Shown: positions 1-7,139 of the stretch, one piece after another
How positions within the stretch are numbered: the stretch's first letter is position 1
Layout of the letters: the number at the start of each line of letters is the position of its first letter
Origin: Lachnospiraceae bacterium
GTDB lineage: Bacteria; Bacillota_A; Clostridia; Lachnospirales; Lachnospiraceae
Length of the DNA: 64,000 nt
Direction: 5' to 3'
NCBI GenBank assembly: GCA_017626435.1
Contig: JAGAIR010000005.1
Span: 1 to 64,000 of the forward strand
The notes under the pieces: model-generated
Told to the model about the DNA's origin: nothing
What the model saw: only the letters and a program-made list of their open reading frames with translations
The model's database searches: none
Translations under genes and position numbers: made by a program

Positions 1-80
1 ACAACTCCAAGAGACCACATGGTTCTCTCGGAATGTTAACCCCTAACGAAAAGGAAGAACTCTTCTGGAATCAGTATTAG
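1..80 (+). pseudogene. C-terminal end of an IS3-family transposase (cut by window edge)
   Basis: Reading from base 3, the plus strand encodes the last 25 residues of a protein ending at a TAG at 78-80. It contains KRPHGSLGMLTP followed by an acidic tail, which matches the typical end of the IS3-family OrfB integrase (R-P-H-x-S-L-G-x-L-T-P). Only this tail lies in the window, so it cannot be said whether the element is complete to the left. It borders a stretch of decayed genes, which fits mobile-element activity here. The family assignment rests on one short motif. Confidence 0.6.
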
Positions 81-145
81 TCTCTGTTTCCAGAAAGTTT
101 TTTCTAATAATCGTGTCTACTTACTTGACTATAGTTCATTTCCCC
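81..145 (+). mobile_element. Probable right end of the IS3-type element
   Basis: About 65 bases follow the transposase stop. They contain GTGTCTACTTACTTGAC, which resembles the terminal region of IS3/IS150-group elements, where the inverted repeat lies just beyond orfB. The left end is outside the window, so neither the inverted repeat nor a target duplication can be confirmed. The boundary near 145 is a guess. Confidence 0.3.
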
Positions 146-292
146 TTATGTCGCAACATATATTTCTACAATTTACTTACTGTTTCTAAAAATCATACAG
201 TGCATAGCTCTTTCCCATGTCTTTTCATCTATGACCTCATACAAAGCAATTAATCTCTTTGATATTTCAATCACTATATTAAACACTCATTC

Positions 293-540
293 TCATAAAT
301 ACTTTTCTATCGTCCCCTGCTCTACAACACGTTTCCCACAAGCAACACATCTTCCAGAATCAATCTTTACTTTATCCGTATATTACTTCGTTTTATTATA
401 AAATCTTGCCCCGCAATAACATTCATAATACCAGTCCATTACTCTTCGTTTTCCAAGCTCAATAGTCTTATCAATACCTTTGTATGAGATCGTAAGTTTA
501 AATTTTCTATAAATAGTAATTGTTGAAATGCCGACTTTTA
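293..540 (-). pseudogene. Degenerate ORF with two cysteine pairs
   Basis: One minus-strand frame gives a coherent but broken protein ending at TGA (293-295). It has an HTH-like stretch (VGISTITIYRKF), a CYCG pair, an in-frame TAA at 383-385, then CVACGK and a tail GTIEKYL. No start codon or ribosome site is visible and further stops lie upstream of 540. The FYNKTK...DSGRCVACGK part may be a zinc ribbon, or the ferredoxin end of an EFR1-like protein that has lost its middle; related fragments lie at 1994-2484. The rest of 146-671 shows no gene. Confidence 0.4.
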
Positions 541-577
541 AAGGATTTTATTGACAGATAAAATAAAAGAACTTCTA

Positions 578-618
578 GTGAAAAACGGACGGAAACCTAC
601 ACCGGCATCCGTCCGTTT
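578..618 (-). terminator. Rho-independent terminator of the nucleoside phosphorylase unit
   Basis: A perfect 11-bp inverted repeat (583-593 and 608-618, arm AAACGGACGGA) with a 14-base loop is followed on the minus strand by a run of T. It lies about 55 bases past the stop codon of the phosphorylase gene. Confidence 0.8.
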
Positions 619-671
619 AGTAAAAATATCATAGAAGAAATGAATTTACAAAAAAATTTCCAACTCTCCCT

Positions 672-1433
672 TTATGAGGAGATTTCATCAGCAAGTGCGA
701 TTGCTATATCAAAATGTCCTTCATCATGTTGCGTACCCTGAACCTGTCCCTTTTTGCATCTTGTGTCCCATTCAGGTGCGTCTAATAAATCTCCGCTGGT
801 AAAAAACTGGTACAATTCTAAATTTCTGAAATTGCACATTGCCTGAAGACCCGAGCATTCCATTTCTACTGATATACAACCATCTGCTTTTCGTTTTGCA
901 ATATTCTTTTCCGTTTCTCTGTAAAAGGAATCTGTTGTCCATGTTTTGCCCATTGCATAGGGGATTCCATTTTTTTTCATGAATTTTGCAACTATGGATG
1001 CATTTTTTACCTGAATATAGTCAGAAGGGGGAGCATAATGATAGGAAGTGCCTTCATCACGATATGCCTCTGTTGGGATAATGACTTTTCCGTGAGTAAT
1101 TTCCCTGTCCAGGCAGCCACAGCCACCAAAAACGATATATTTATTCGTCTTTATTTCAGATAATGTATCTTCTATCGTTCCTACACAGGCAGGTGCGCCG
1201 ACATATGTTTTATAAAAAGCAAATTTTTTATTGTTATAATCTATCTGGTAGATTGGTGTAACCCCTGTTGCAAAGTATATCTGCCCTATCTGTTTACAGG
1301 AATAGTTTTCTAACACAAATTTCTCTATCATATAGGAAAATGTAAGGATGCAGGCATCAAACTTTGGAGCATCCTCTCTTATTTGCGGATTTATTTTTGC
1401 GGCTGATTGATTATCGAAGCTATCAGTTATCAT
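672..1433 (-). CDS. Nucleoside phosphorylase (uridine phosphorylase-like)
   Basis: A 253-aa protein of the PNP/UDP phosphorylase superfamily, which cleaves nucleosides with phosphate into base and ribose-1-phosphate. Visible family marks are a Gly-rich FGGCGCLD turn, the GTSYHY segment, and CISVEMECSGLQ near the end, where the V-E-M-E loop contacts the ribose in the family. Substrate specificity cannot be read; uridine-like is the closest fit. The start at 1433 is preferred over the in-frame ATG at 1457 because AGAGAGG precedes it at normal spacing and because the 34-codon ORF upstream ends in an ATGA overlap with it, implying translational coupling. It is transcribed from the T-box leader at 1576-1803 and ends at the hairpin at 578-618. 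Confidence 0.8.
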   Translation of the reverse strand: MITDSFDNQSAAKINPQIREDAPKFDACILTFSYMIEKFVLENYSCKQIGQIYFATGVTPIYQIDYNNKKFAFYKTYVGAPACVGTIEDTLSEIKTNKYIVFGGCGCLDREITHGKVIIPTEAYRDEGTSYHYAPPSDYIQVKNASIVAKFMKKNGIPYAMGKTWTTDSFYRETEKNIAKRKADGCISVEMECSGLQAMCNFRNLELYQFFTSGDLLDAPEWDTRCKKGQVQGTQHDEGHFDIAIALADEISS

Positions 1434-1534
1434 GATTTTGTCCTCTCTTTCATCCATTTTGATTTTGTTGTGGCATCCTTGTTTCTAAGTTTCTTTTTTT
1501 CTACGATTGTGAAAATCATACTGACATTTTTCAT
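1430..1534 (-). CDS. Small 34-codon ORF coupled to the nucleoside phosphorylase
   Basis: An ATG at 1532-1534 sits behind GGAGGTGATAGAC, one of the best ribosome sites in the window, and opens a 34-codon frame. The product starts MKNVSMIFTIVEKKK and is then Lys/Thr/Arg-rich. Its TGA overlaps the ATG of the phosphorylase (ATGA), so ribosomes reading it would deliver initiation to the next gene. It could be a true small protein, a leader peptide, or the N-terminal stub of a lost gene that the T-box once controlled. No family was recognised. Confidence 0.55.
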   Translation of the reverse strand: MKNVSMIFTIVEKKKLRNKDATTKSKWMKERTKS

Positions 1535-1575
1535 GTCTATCACCTCCCATCTTTGCATTGATGGGAAGGGAAAAT

Positions 1576-1607
1576 AAAAAACTCCCATTCGCAAATAGAA
1601 TGAGAGT
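1576..1607 (-). terminator. Leader terminator of the T-box unit
   Basis: ACTCTCATTC (1598-1607) pairs with GAATGGGAGT (1581-1590) around a 7-base loop and runs into TTTTTT on the minus strand. It lies about 40 bases before the small ORF start, the usual place for the competing terminator of a T-box switch. Confidence 0.75.
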
Positions 1608-1803
1608 CAGCCTGCTTTCTAACTATTTACGCCATACCATCATATGCGTTCCCTGTAACGTAGGAAAAACGTCAGTCTCTACTTGCATCTGCTTTCGGAC
1701 TGCCAATCAGAAGGGATTTTCAATTATGTCTACCTGCATCGGCTCTCACCTGCCCCGATTCTCTGTAACATTCGTCATAATCTACTTGCTTCTTCAATTT
1801 GTT
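1576..1803 (-). promoter_or_regulatory. T-box-like leader with terminator
   Basis: Between a strong promoter and the small ORF lies a leader with T-box order. Near its 5' end are CAAGTAGA (AGTA loop-E element) and CAGAGAATCGGGGCAGGTGAGAG-type Stem I distal features. Next comes GAA at 1719-1721 in the expected specifier loop, then a hairpin arm pair CGTT..TTCC/GGGAACG, and a T-box-like TGGTATGGCG at 1630-1639 carrying the UGGU that would pair with uncharged tRNA NCCA. A U-tailed terminator follows. The T-box core departs from the usual TGGTACCGCG. The specifier is not certain; AUC (Ile, 1715-1717) or UCC (Ser, 1714-1716) are candidates. Confidence 0.65.
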
Positions 1804-1810
1804 TCTTGCA

Positions 1811-1839
1811 ATTATACTACGGATGTAAAGTTTTTGCAA
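1811..1839 (-). promoter_or_regulatory. Promoter of the T-box unit
   Basis: TTGCAA (1834-1839), a 17-base spacer and a perfect TATAAT (1811-1816) on the minus strand predict a start near 1803, just upstream of the T-box Stem I. Bases 1840-1993 hold no recognisable gene. Confidence 0.7.
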
Positions 1840-1993
1840 TATAATATCGTCATTATGTTTCAGAGGACTACCGTTTATCAAGGCTCTTTCTATCAAAAGT
1901 AGTAAATTAGTAGTAATTTCAGTTTGAAATCCTGTGTTAATGCCCGTAAATCAATGTTTTTTCGAGATAACCCACATTTTTATAATAAAAATA

Positions 1994-2484
1994 CTAACGT
2001 TGTCCAAACAATCTGGCCAAATGGTACAGTAAACCGATTCCTTCTTGTGGCGACCTCCCATTTTTCATATCCCAAACTGCATTATTAATCTTCTTTTCTG
2101 CTGCTTTCACAAGTTCCACATTTTTCTCTATAGAACATTTCAATGTCTTTTCATTAGCTATGCTGTCTGGCATCTTCAAATGCAACCCATCTGTGATTTG
2201 TTCCCCATACTTGCGAAGTCGGCGAGCCAGAATGTCTGCTTCATCTCCACTAAATAATCCCATCGTTGCTATTACAAAATTTTTTTGCCTCGCCATAACT
2301 GTTGATATCTGTCTACATAATCCTTAAGCATTTTAGTAATATTACTAAAATGCACAGAGTAACTGAAAATAATCTCTTTATTATTTTTTATGTGACTGGC
2401 TATGTTTTCATCTTCTATTTTTAAAACTTTTGCTGCATCATTATATTGACCAAGAAAAGTTTTTAAGGCATATCTTGAACACAT
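1994..2484 (-). pseudogene. Fragment of an EFR1-like flavodoxin/ferredoxin protein, frameshifted
   Basis: Two minus-strand frames together give a flavodoxin-like stretch. The first (2272-2484) runs through a FSYSVHFSNITKMLKDYVDR segment to RGKK. The second (1994-2296) continues FVIATMGLFSGDEADILARRLRKYG and ends GLLYHLARLFGQR. They join at an A7 run near 2283, so a slip in this homopolymer broke the gene. The frame then meets a TAG at 1994 where homologous proteins would carry on (YFYYK follows) into the 4Fe-4S part. The N-terminal FMN-binding region is also missing. Family assignment is from memory of EFR1 proteins (Wallach et al. are not relied on here). Confidence 0.55.
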
Positions 2485-2492
2485 AAATTAAA

Positions 2493-2614
2493 ACGTTCTG
2501 CAAAGTCCCTTAATCAGTAAAATCAACACCAAACTGTTCCTCAACATCCATGAATAATTATATAATAGCCAAATAATCAAACTTTAAATCTTCGATCCAT
2601 TTTGTCTCCAATTC
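2493..2614 (-). pseudogene. Remnant of an acyl carrier protein-like gene
   Basis: The minus strand reads ELETKWIEDLKFDYLAII, a stop, LFMDVEEQFGVDFTD, a stop, then LQNV. This is the pattern of acyl carrier protein helices II-III (D-L-x-x-D-S-L, then E-E-E-F-G-V-x-I-x-D), but the phosphopantetheine serine is replaced (FDYL) and two in-frame stops are present. It is a dead fragment beside the EFR1-like remnant. Confidence 0.5.
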
Positions 2615-2626
2615 AATTGACAAATT

Positions 2627-3214
2627 CTATTTATATCGTTCATCCAGTTGAAATCTTTGACGTTTCGTATCACCTTCTTTTTTAACATCAGGTAAAAGTT
2701 TTTCAATTTTATTCTTTAATTCCGTCTCACCTTTTTCTATCGTAGAATTTTTCCCAGCCACAAGCAGCTCACCATTCGGTTGGACATATCCCAGAAAAAT
2801 ATAGTTTTTTCCTTCTTCTGGAATAACATCATCTTCGCATAAATAATACTGTTTGCCGTTTTCCGAAATGCCTCCCATTTTTTTGATCTGTATATTATCT
2901 CCCTGGGAAAAATCGCCTTTTAACGTTTTTGTAACCTTAACTTCATATTTAGTATACGGAGTGCTAACCTCTTCTCCATGAATGACTTCTTTCTCCTCAT
3001 AATCTGTTCCCATCTCTTTTTCAATATTTCCTAAAAATACATAATCAACATCTCTCATATAATATTTTAGATCATCATGATCAAATGCATATGACATTCT
3101 TATATTAGATATTTCATACGAAGTATCTCTTCTCATGAATAAAGTAACTCCACCAACCATAAAACATATAACAATAACACTGATAATCAAAAGATTTCTT
3201 CTCATTTTATTCAT
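2627..3214 (-). CDS. Membrane-anchored or secreted protein of unknown function
   Basis: A 195-aa protein with a basic N-terminus and one hydrophobic segment (about residues 5-26) that is either a signal peptide or an anchor. The rest is a soluble, charged domain containing DVDYVFLGNIEKE, a TPYTKYEVKVTKTLKGDF strand region and a KNYIFLGY strand. Similar domains occur in Firmicutes surface proteins of unknown function, so an extracellular location is inferred. The start at 3214 is taken because AAGGAGATATATT precedes it; an ATG at 3247 in the same frame has no ribosome site. No function can be assigned. Confidence 0.6.
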   Translation of the reverse strand: MNKMRRNLLIISVIVICFMVGGVTLFMRRDTSYEISNIRMSYAFDHDDLKYYMRDVDYVFLGNIEKEMGTDYEEKEVIHGEEVSTPYTKYEVKVTKTLKGDFSQGDNIQIKKMGGISENGKQYYLCEDDVIPEEGKNYIFLGYVQPNGELLVAGKNSTIEKGETELKNKIEKLLPDVKKEGDTKRQRFQLDERYK

Positions 3215-3734
3215 AATATATCTCCTTTTAATATCACAAAATATCAAATCATTACCAACTTAATAAATACAATTATATAAATAAGAATATGTAGCCTTAT
3301 CATTTGCACTTAACGCAACTTGTTTTGTATAGTATAGTGTCCAATAAACGATGAACCCATCATTAAATCAATGAAACACTTCATATATTACTCCTATTTT
3401 TTATATTTTATCATAGAATTAATTTCAAAAAGAACTACTATCATCTTATACAGTTCAACACAATCCGACACTACATTAATATCCATATATATACCATTTC
3501 TTATTCTAATACTTTTTATTTATCACTCCTTCCTCTATCACCTGTTTATTAAATGTGTCTTACAAAACTCATTTGTTGCAAATCATTTTAAATTTTTTAA
3601 AAATCTTTTTACTCGTCCCATTACATCCATAAAAATGCATTCTCATTTTCAATTTCACGTAAATTGAAAAAAGGTCCAGATTTCCCCCTAAGAAGAAACC
3701 TGGACCTTACCCATTCTATTCTATTATTTCGTTG
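3215..3734. other. AT-rich intergenic stretch
   Basis: These 520 bases separate the surface protein from ddl-murF. Open frames here are AT-driven, lack ribosome sites and look spurious. The only clear element is the terminator at 3666-3708. No convincing promoter for the leftward gene was found. Confidence 0.6.
3666..3708 (-). terminator. Terminator downstream of ddl-murF
   Basis: AAGGTCCAG (3671-3679) and CTGGACCTT (3700-3708) form a 9-bp perfect stem followed by TTTTTT on the minus strand, about 30 bases past the stop codon. Confidence 0.85.
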
Positions 3735-6344
3735 TCAAAAATCCCTCTGCAATTTTTCTACTATTTTTTCAAAATGCATGGCATGGGATGCCTTTACCAA
3801 CACTGCGTCTCCCGGTTGGATAATATCCCCGATACCATCCAGCGCATTGGACAGATTTTCCAAATAGATGATTTCTATTTTTTTGTCTTTTCCTCTGACC
3901 GGCTTCCTTTCCTGTGCTTCCGGAACACCTGATGAGACATGTTCTTCTGCTCCCCGGGCATACTCCTTTGCCAGCTCTCCTACAGCAAGAAGAACATCGA
4001 TGTTTTTCTCCGCAGCATACCGCCCTACCTCATAGTGCATCTGCCGCTCATTTTCTCCCAGTTCAAACATATCTCCCAGAACTGCAACCGTACGGCCCTC
4101 CACCTCAGAAAGCACATCAATGCCCGCCTTCATGGATACCGGATTGGCATTATAGCAATCATCCATAATCGTCAGACTACCCGTCTGGATAATATGACCA
4201 TGACCGCCTACCGGCTCATAATCCTCAATTCCTGCCTTTATCTGCTCCAGGCTAAGTCCAAGTCCAAGTCCTACCGCTGTAGCTGCCAGTGCATTAGAGA
4301 TCATATGCTTTCCCGGTGCCGGAACAGTTACCTGAATCCTTCCCTGTGGAGTCACAATATCCACATTGCTGCCGGCCAGTCCCATGCTTCTGCTATTTGC
4401 AGCATAAACAGCAGGCTGCTTTGGCGGATTCTCTGGATTCAGGCCAAAATAAACCGGAGACTGAATTCTGCTGTCCGAGATCAGGGTAATCAGTTTATCA
4501 TCATCTCCGTTGAGATATGCCGTTCCCTGTGGATTCAGATAATCAAAAACCTCTGTCTTTGCCTTTAAAACACCGTCTCTGTCTCCCAGATTTTCCAGAT
4601 GACACTGACCAATATTGGTAATCACACAGGCATCCGGACGTGCTACTTTCGCCAGTCTGGTCATTTCGCCAAAGTCACTGATTCCCATCTCCAGAATCGC
4701 CACCTGGTGATGAGGGCGCAGACGGAAAATCGTCAAAGGCAGACCAATCTCATTATTAAAATTTCCCAGCGTCTTTAATGTATCATATTTCTGGGAAATC
4801 ACAGAGGCAATCATTTCCTTTGTGGTGGTCTTTCCTACACTTCCTGTAATCCCTACTACTGTCACATCCAGAATACTCCGGTAATACTCCGCCATATCCT
4901 TCAATGCCTGCTCGCAGGACTCCACCTGGATATATGGCAGTGTATTGTCCTTCGGAGGCAACGTGGACATGCAGCAGGCAGCCCCCTGCTCATAAGCTCC
5001 CGGCACAAAGTCATTTCCATCAACCCGCTGTCCCTTGATCGCTACAAAAAGACATTCCTTTTCCACCTTACGGCTGTCAATGGTAATAGCAGACAATGTA
5101 ATCTTTCTTCCCTCTTCCGGTCCGGTATATACACCGCCTACTGCCTTTGTCACAGCCTCCAGTGTCATTCCCATCATTGGCTGTGGCAAGGTCTTTCTAT
5201 CCTGTTTTCCAAATAAAAGCGCTTCCGTTTTCCCTTTTTTCCTAGGATCTCGTGAATCTTCATATTTTCGTTTTTTTTTATTTGCAGTTAAGTCAGATAC
5301 CTCGTATCTCTTCAGAGCTTCTGCAACAATAGTCTCACACAGCTCTCCATATTCCACACCTGCCGCTTTTGCCTCCTGAGGCAGCAGACTGGTCGGAGTC
5401 ATTCCCGGAAGAGTATTTGCCTCCAGACAGTACATCTGGTTATCTGCATCCAGCAGGAAATCAATCCGTCCGTATACTTCCAGTTTTAATTCTCTGTATA
5501 CATCCACCGCCCACTTTTGCATGATCGCTGTCAGTTCTTCATCCAGTTCCGCAGGGCATACATCCTCTGCCATACCTGCCTGATATTTCGTCTCATAATC
5601 ATAGAAACCAGTCTTTGGAATGATTTCAATCACCGGCAGTGCCTTTCCTGCGATCACACCTACCGAAAATTCTCTTCCCTGGATAAACTCCTCTACCACT
5701 ACTTCATTTTCATAACGAAATGCCTGTTCCAGTGCCTTTTCATATTCCTGTGCATCCCCTGGAATACTGACACCTACACTGGAACCACCACAACATGGCT
5801 TAACAACACATGGAAAACCAATCTCCTCCGTTACCGGACGAATCGTATCCGGGGTCACGGTAAATCCCTTTGGTGTCGGGATACCAGCTGACTGGAATAC
5901 TTTTTTCGCCATGCCTTTATCCATAGCGAGAGCACTTCCAAAATAGCCAGATCCTGTATATTTCACTCCCAGTAGATCCAATGCTGCCTGCACCTTTCCA
6001 TTCTCACCATCTGCTCCGTGAAGTCCCATGTAGACGATATCAGCCATTCGGCAAATTTCCACTACATTCGGTCCAAATAAGCAATCTGGATTTCCTTTCC
6101 GCATTGCTTTTATCTTCTCTAAATCAGGATCAATGGTCTGTATATTATCTGTCAATTCATTTAAATTGGCATCCCTTTCAAAAATATCATCCAGACTGTC
6201 TCCCTCCGTACCGTATCCAAAAAACACATCCAGAAGCACCGCCTGATGCCCCTTTTCACGTAATGCCCTGCATACCTGTGTTCCTGTTGTAATGGATACA
6301 TCTCTCTCTGTACTAAGTCCGCCCGCTAAAACTACTATTTTCAT
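3735..6344 (-). CDS. Fused D-alanine--D-alanine ligase / MurF
   Basis: An 869-aa fusion of two consecutive steps of peptidoglycan precursor synthesis. Residues about 1-350 are a Ddl ATP-grasp ligase: GGLSTERDVS, GLHGADGENG, VVKPCCGGSSVG, GREFSVGV and CLEANTLPGMTP are all present. A basic linker (about 350-392) leads to MurF (about 393-869): P-loop GITGSVGKTTTKEMI near 503, EMGISDFGEM, a lysine in VLKAKTEV as in Mur ligases, and MDDCYNANPVSM. The first half makes D-Ala-D-Ala, the second adds it to UDP-MurNAc-tripeptide. The ATG at 6344 is preferred over 6350 because GGAGA lies 6 bases upstream. MurF's usual GGRG reads GGHG here. No frameshift is visible, so the fusion looks genuine. Confidence 0.93.
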   Translation of the reverse strand: MKIVVLAGGLSTERDVSITTGTQVCRALREKGHQAVLLDVFFGYGTEGDSLDDIFERDANLNELTDNIQTIDPDLEKIKAMRKGNPDCLFGPNVVEICRMADIVYMGLHGADGENGKVQAALDLLGVKYTGSGYFGSALAMDKGMAKKVFQSAGIPTPKGFTVTPDTIRPVTEEIGFPCVVKPCCGGSSVGVSIPGDAQEYEKALEQAFRYENEVVVEEFIQGREFSVGVIAGKALPVIEIIPKTGFYDYETKYQAGMAEDVCPAELDEELTAIMQKWAVDVYRELKLEVYGRIDFLLDADNQMYCLEANTLPGMTPTSLLPQEAKAAGVEYGELCETIVAEALKRYEVSDLTANKKKRKYEDSRDPRKKGKTEALLFGKQDRKTLPQPMMGMTLEAVTKAVGGVYTGPEEGRKITLSAITIDSRKVEKECLFVAIKGQRVDGNDFVPGAYEQGAACCMSTLPPKDNTLPYIQVESCEQALKDMAEYYRSILDVTVVGITGSVGKTTTKEMIASVISQKYDTLKTLGNFNNEIGLPLTIFRLRPHHQVAILEMGISDFGEMTRLAKVARPDACVITNIGQCHLENLGDRDGVLKAKTEVFDYLNPQGTAYLNGDDDKLITLISDSRIQSPVYFGLNPENPPKQPAVYAANSRSMGLAGSNVDIVTPQGRIQVTVPAPGKHMISNALAATAVGLGLGLSLEQIKAGIEDYEPVGGHGHIIQTGSLTIMDDCYNANPVSMKAGIDVLSEVEGRTVAVLGDMFELGENERQMHYEVGRYAAEKNIDVLLAVGELAKEYARGAEEHVSSGVPEAQERKPVRGKDKKIEIIYLENLSNALDGIGDIIQPGDAVLVKASHAMHFEKIVEKLQRDF

Positions 6345-6380
6345 CTGCATTCTCCATTCTGTCTGTTATGATTAATTTCC

Positions 6381-6408
6381 ATCTTATCACAGGGGCTTCG
6401 TTTGTCAA
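6381..6408 (-). promoter_or_regulatory. Promoter of ddl-murF
   Basis: TTGACA (6403-6408), 16 bases, TAAGAT (6381-6386) on the minus strand, about 30 bases before the start codon. It allows transcription independent of engB upstream. Confidence 0.6.
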
Positions 6409-6489
6409 CTGCATTTTGTTCCCTGCTATTCCGCTCCAGAAATCAGTCTCCTGTCTATACATTATGACTCACGCAGTCTTTCGTTCCTT

Positions 6490-7113
6490 CTATAGCATAT
6501 CTTCTGCCTGGTCTGTCTCCTGCACAAACCCTTCATACACCATATCAATATACTCCCAGATTTCCTCCCGTCCTGATTTTGTCATAGAGGAATAAGCAAT
6601 GACCGGTGTTCCTTCCACCACATCCAGCGTATTTTTAATCTCCCTGATCTGTTTCGCCTTCTGGGAACGCTTTACCTTATCCTCCTTGGTAGCAATGATA
6701 ATCGGATTAAAGCCATAATTCAAGCACCACTGGTACATCTGGATATCATTCTGGTTGGGTTTATGACGAATGTCAACCAACAGGAAAATCAAACGCAGAG
6801 TCTTGGAGCCTTCCAGATAACGGTCTATCATCTTTCCCCACTTTTCCACTGTATTCTGTGATACCTTAGCATAGCCATAGCCTGGCAGATCCACAAAATA
6901 CAACAGATCATTGATGTTATAAAAGTTCACTGTCTGTGTTTTCCCTGGCTGGGAAGAAGTTCTGGCATAGGATTTACGGTTCATCAATCCATTGATCAGA
7001 GAAGATTTTCCCACATTGGAACGTCCTGCAAAGGCAATTTCCAGTTTGTCATTATCCGGCATCTTGCTGGTAATGCCACACACCGTTTCCAGATTTACAC
7101 TTTTTATCTTCAT
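6490..7113 (-). CDS. engB: Ribosome biogenesis GTPase EngB (YsxC/YihA)
   Basis: A 207-aa TrmE-Era-EngA-EngB GTPase that helps assemble the large ribosomal subunit. The G motifs are in order: GRSNVGKSS (G1, about residue 31), TSSQPGKTQTVNF (G2 region), DLPGYG (G3), TKEDK (G4; the usual form is TKxDK) and YSS near 165 (G5). Full length for the family. It starts 26 bases after lon on the same strand, the lon-engB pairing seen in Bacillus and many Clostridia, so the two are probably co-transcribed. Confidence 0.95.
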   Translation of the reverse strand: MKIKSVNLETVCGITSKMPDNDKLEIAFAGRSNVGKSSLINGLMNRKSYARTSSQPGKTQTVNFYNINDLLYFVDLPGYGYAKVSQNTVEKWGKMIDRYLEGSKTLRLIFLLVDIRHKPNQNDIQMYQWCLNYGFNPIIIATKEDKVKRSQKAKQIREIKNTLDVVEGTPVIAYSSMTKSGREEIWEYIDMVYEGFVQETDQAEDML

Positions 7114-7139
7114 AGCCTTCCTCCATTCTTATTGCTATA

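Noticed and set aside
1558..1902. 114-codon plus-strand open frame
   Set aside because: It lies antisense to the T-box leader, has no ribosome site and its composition follows the structured RNA.
3371..3667. 98-codon plus-strand open frame rich in Phe/Tyr/Ile
   Set aside because: AT-driven, no ribosome site, unlike any membrane protein family; it runs into the ddl-murF terminator.
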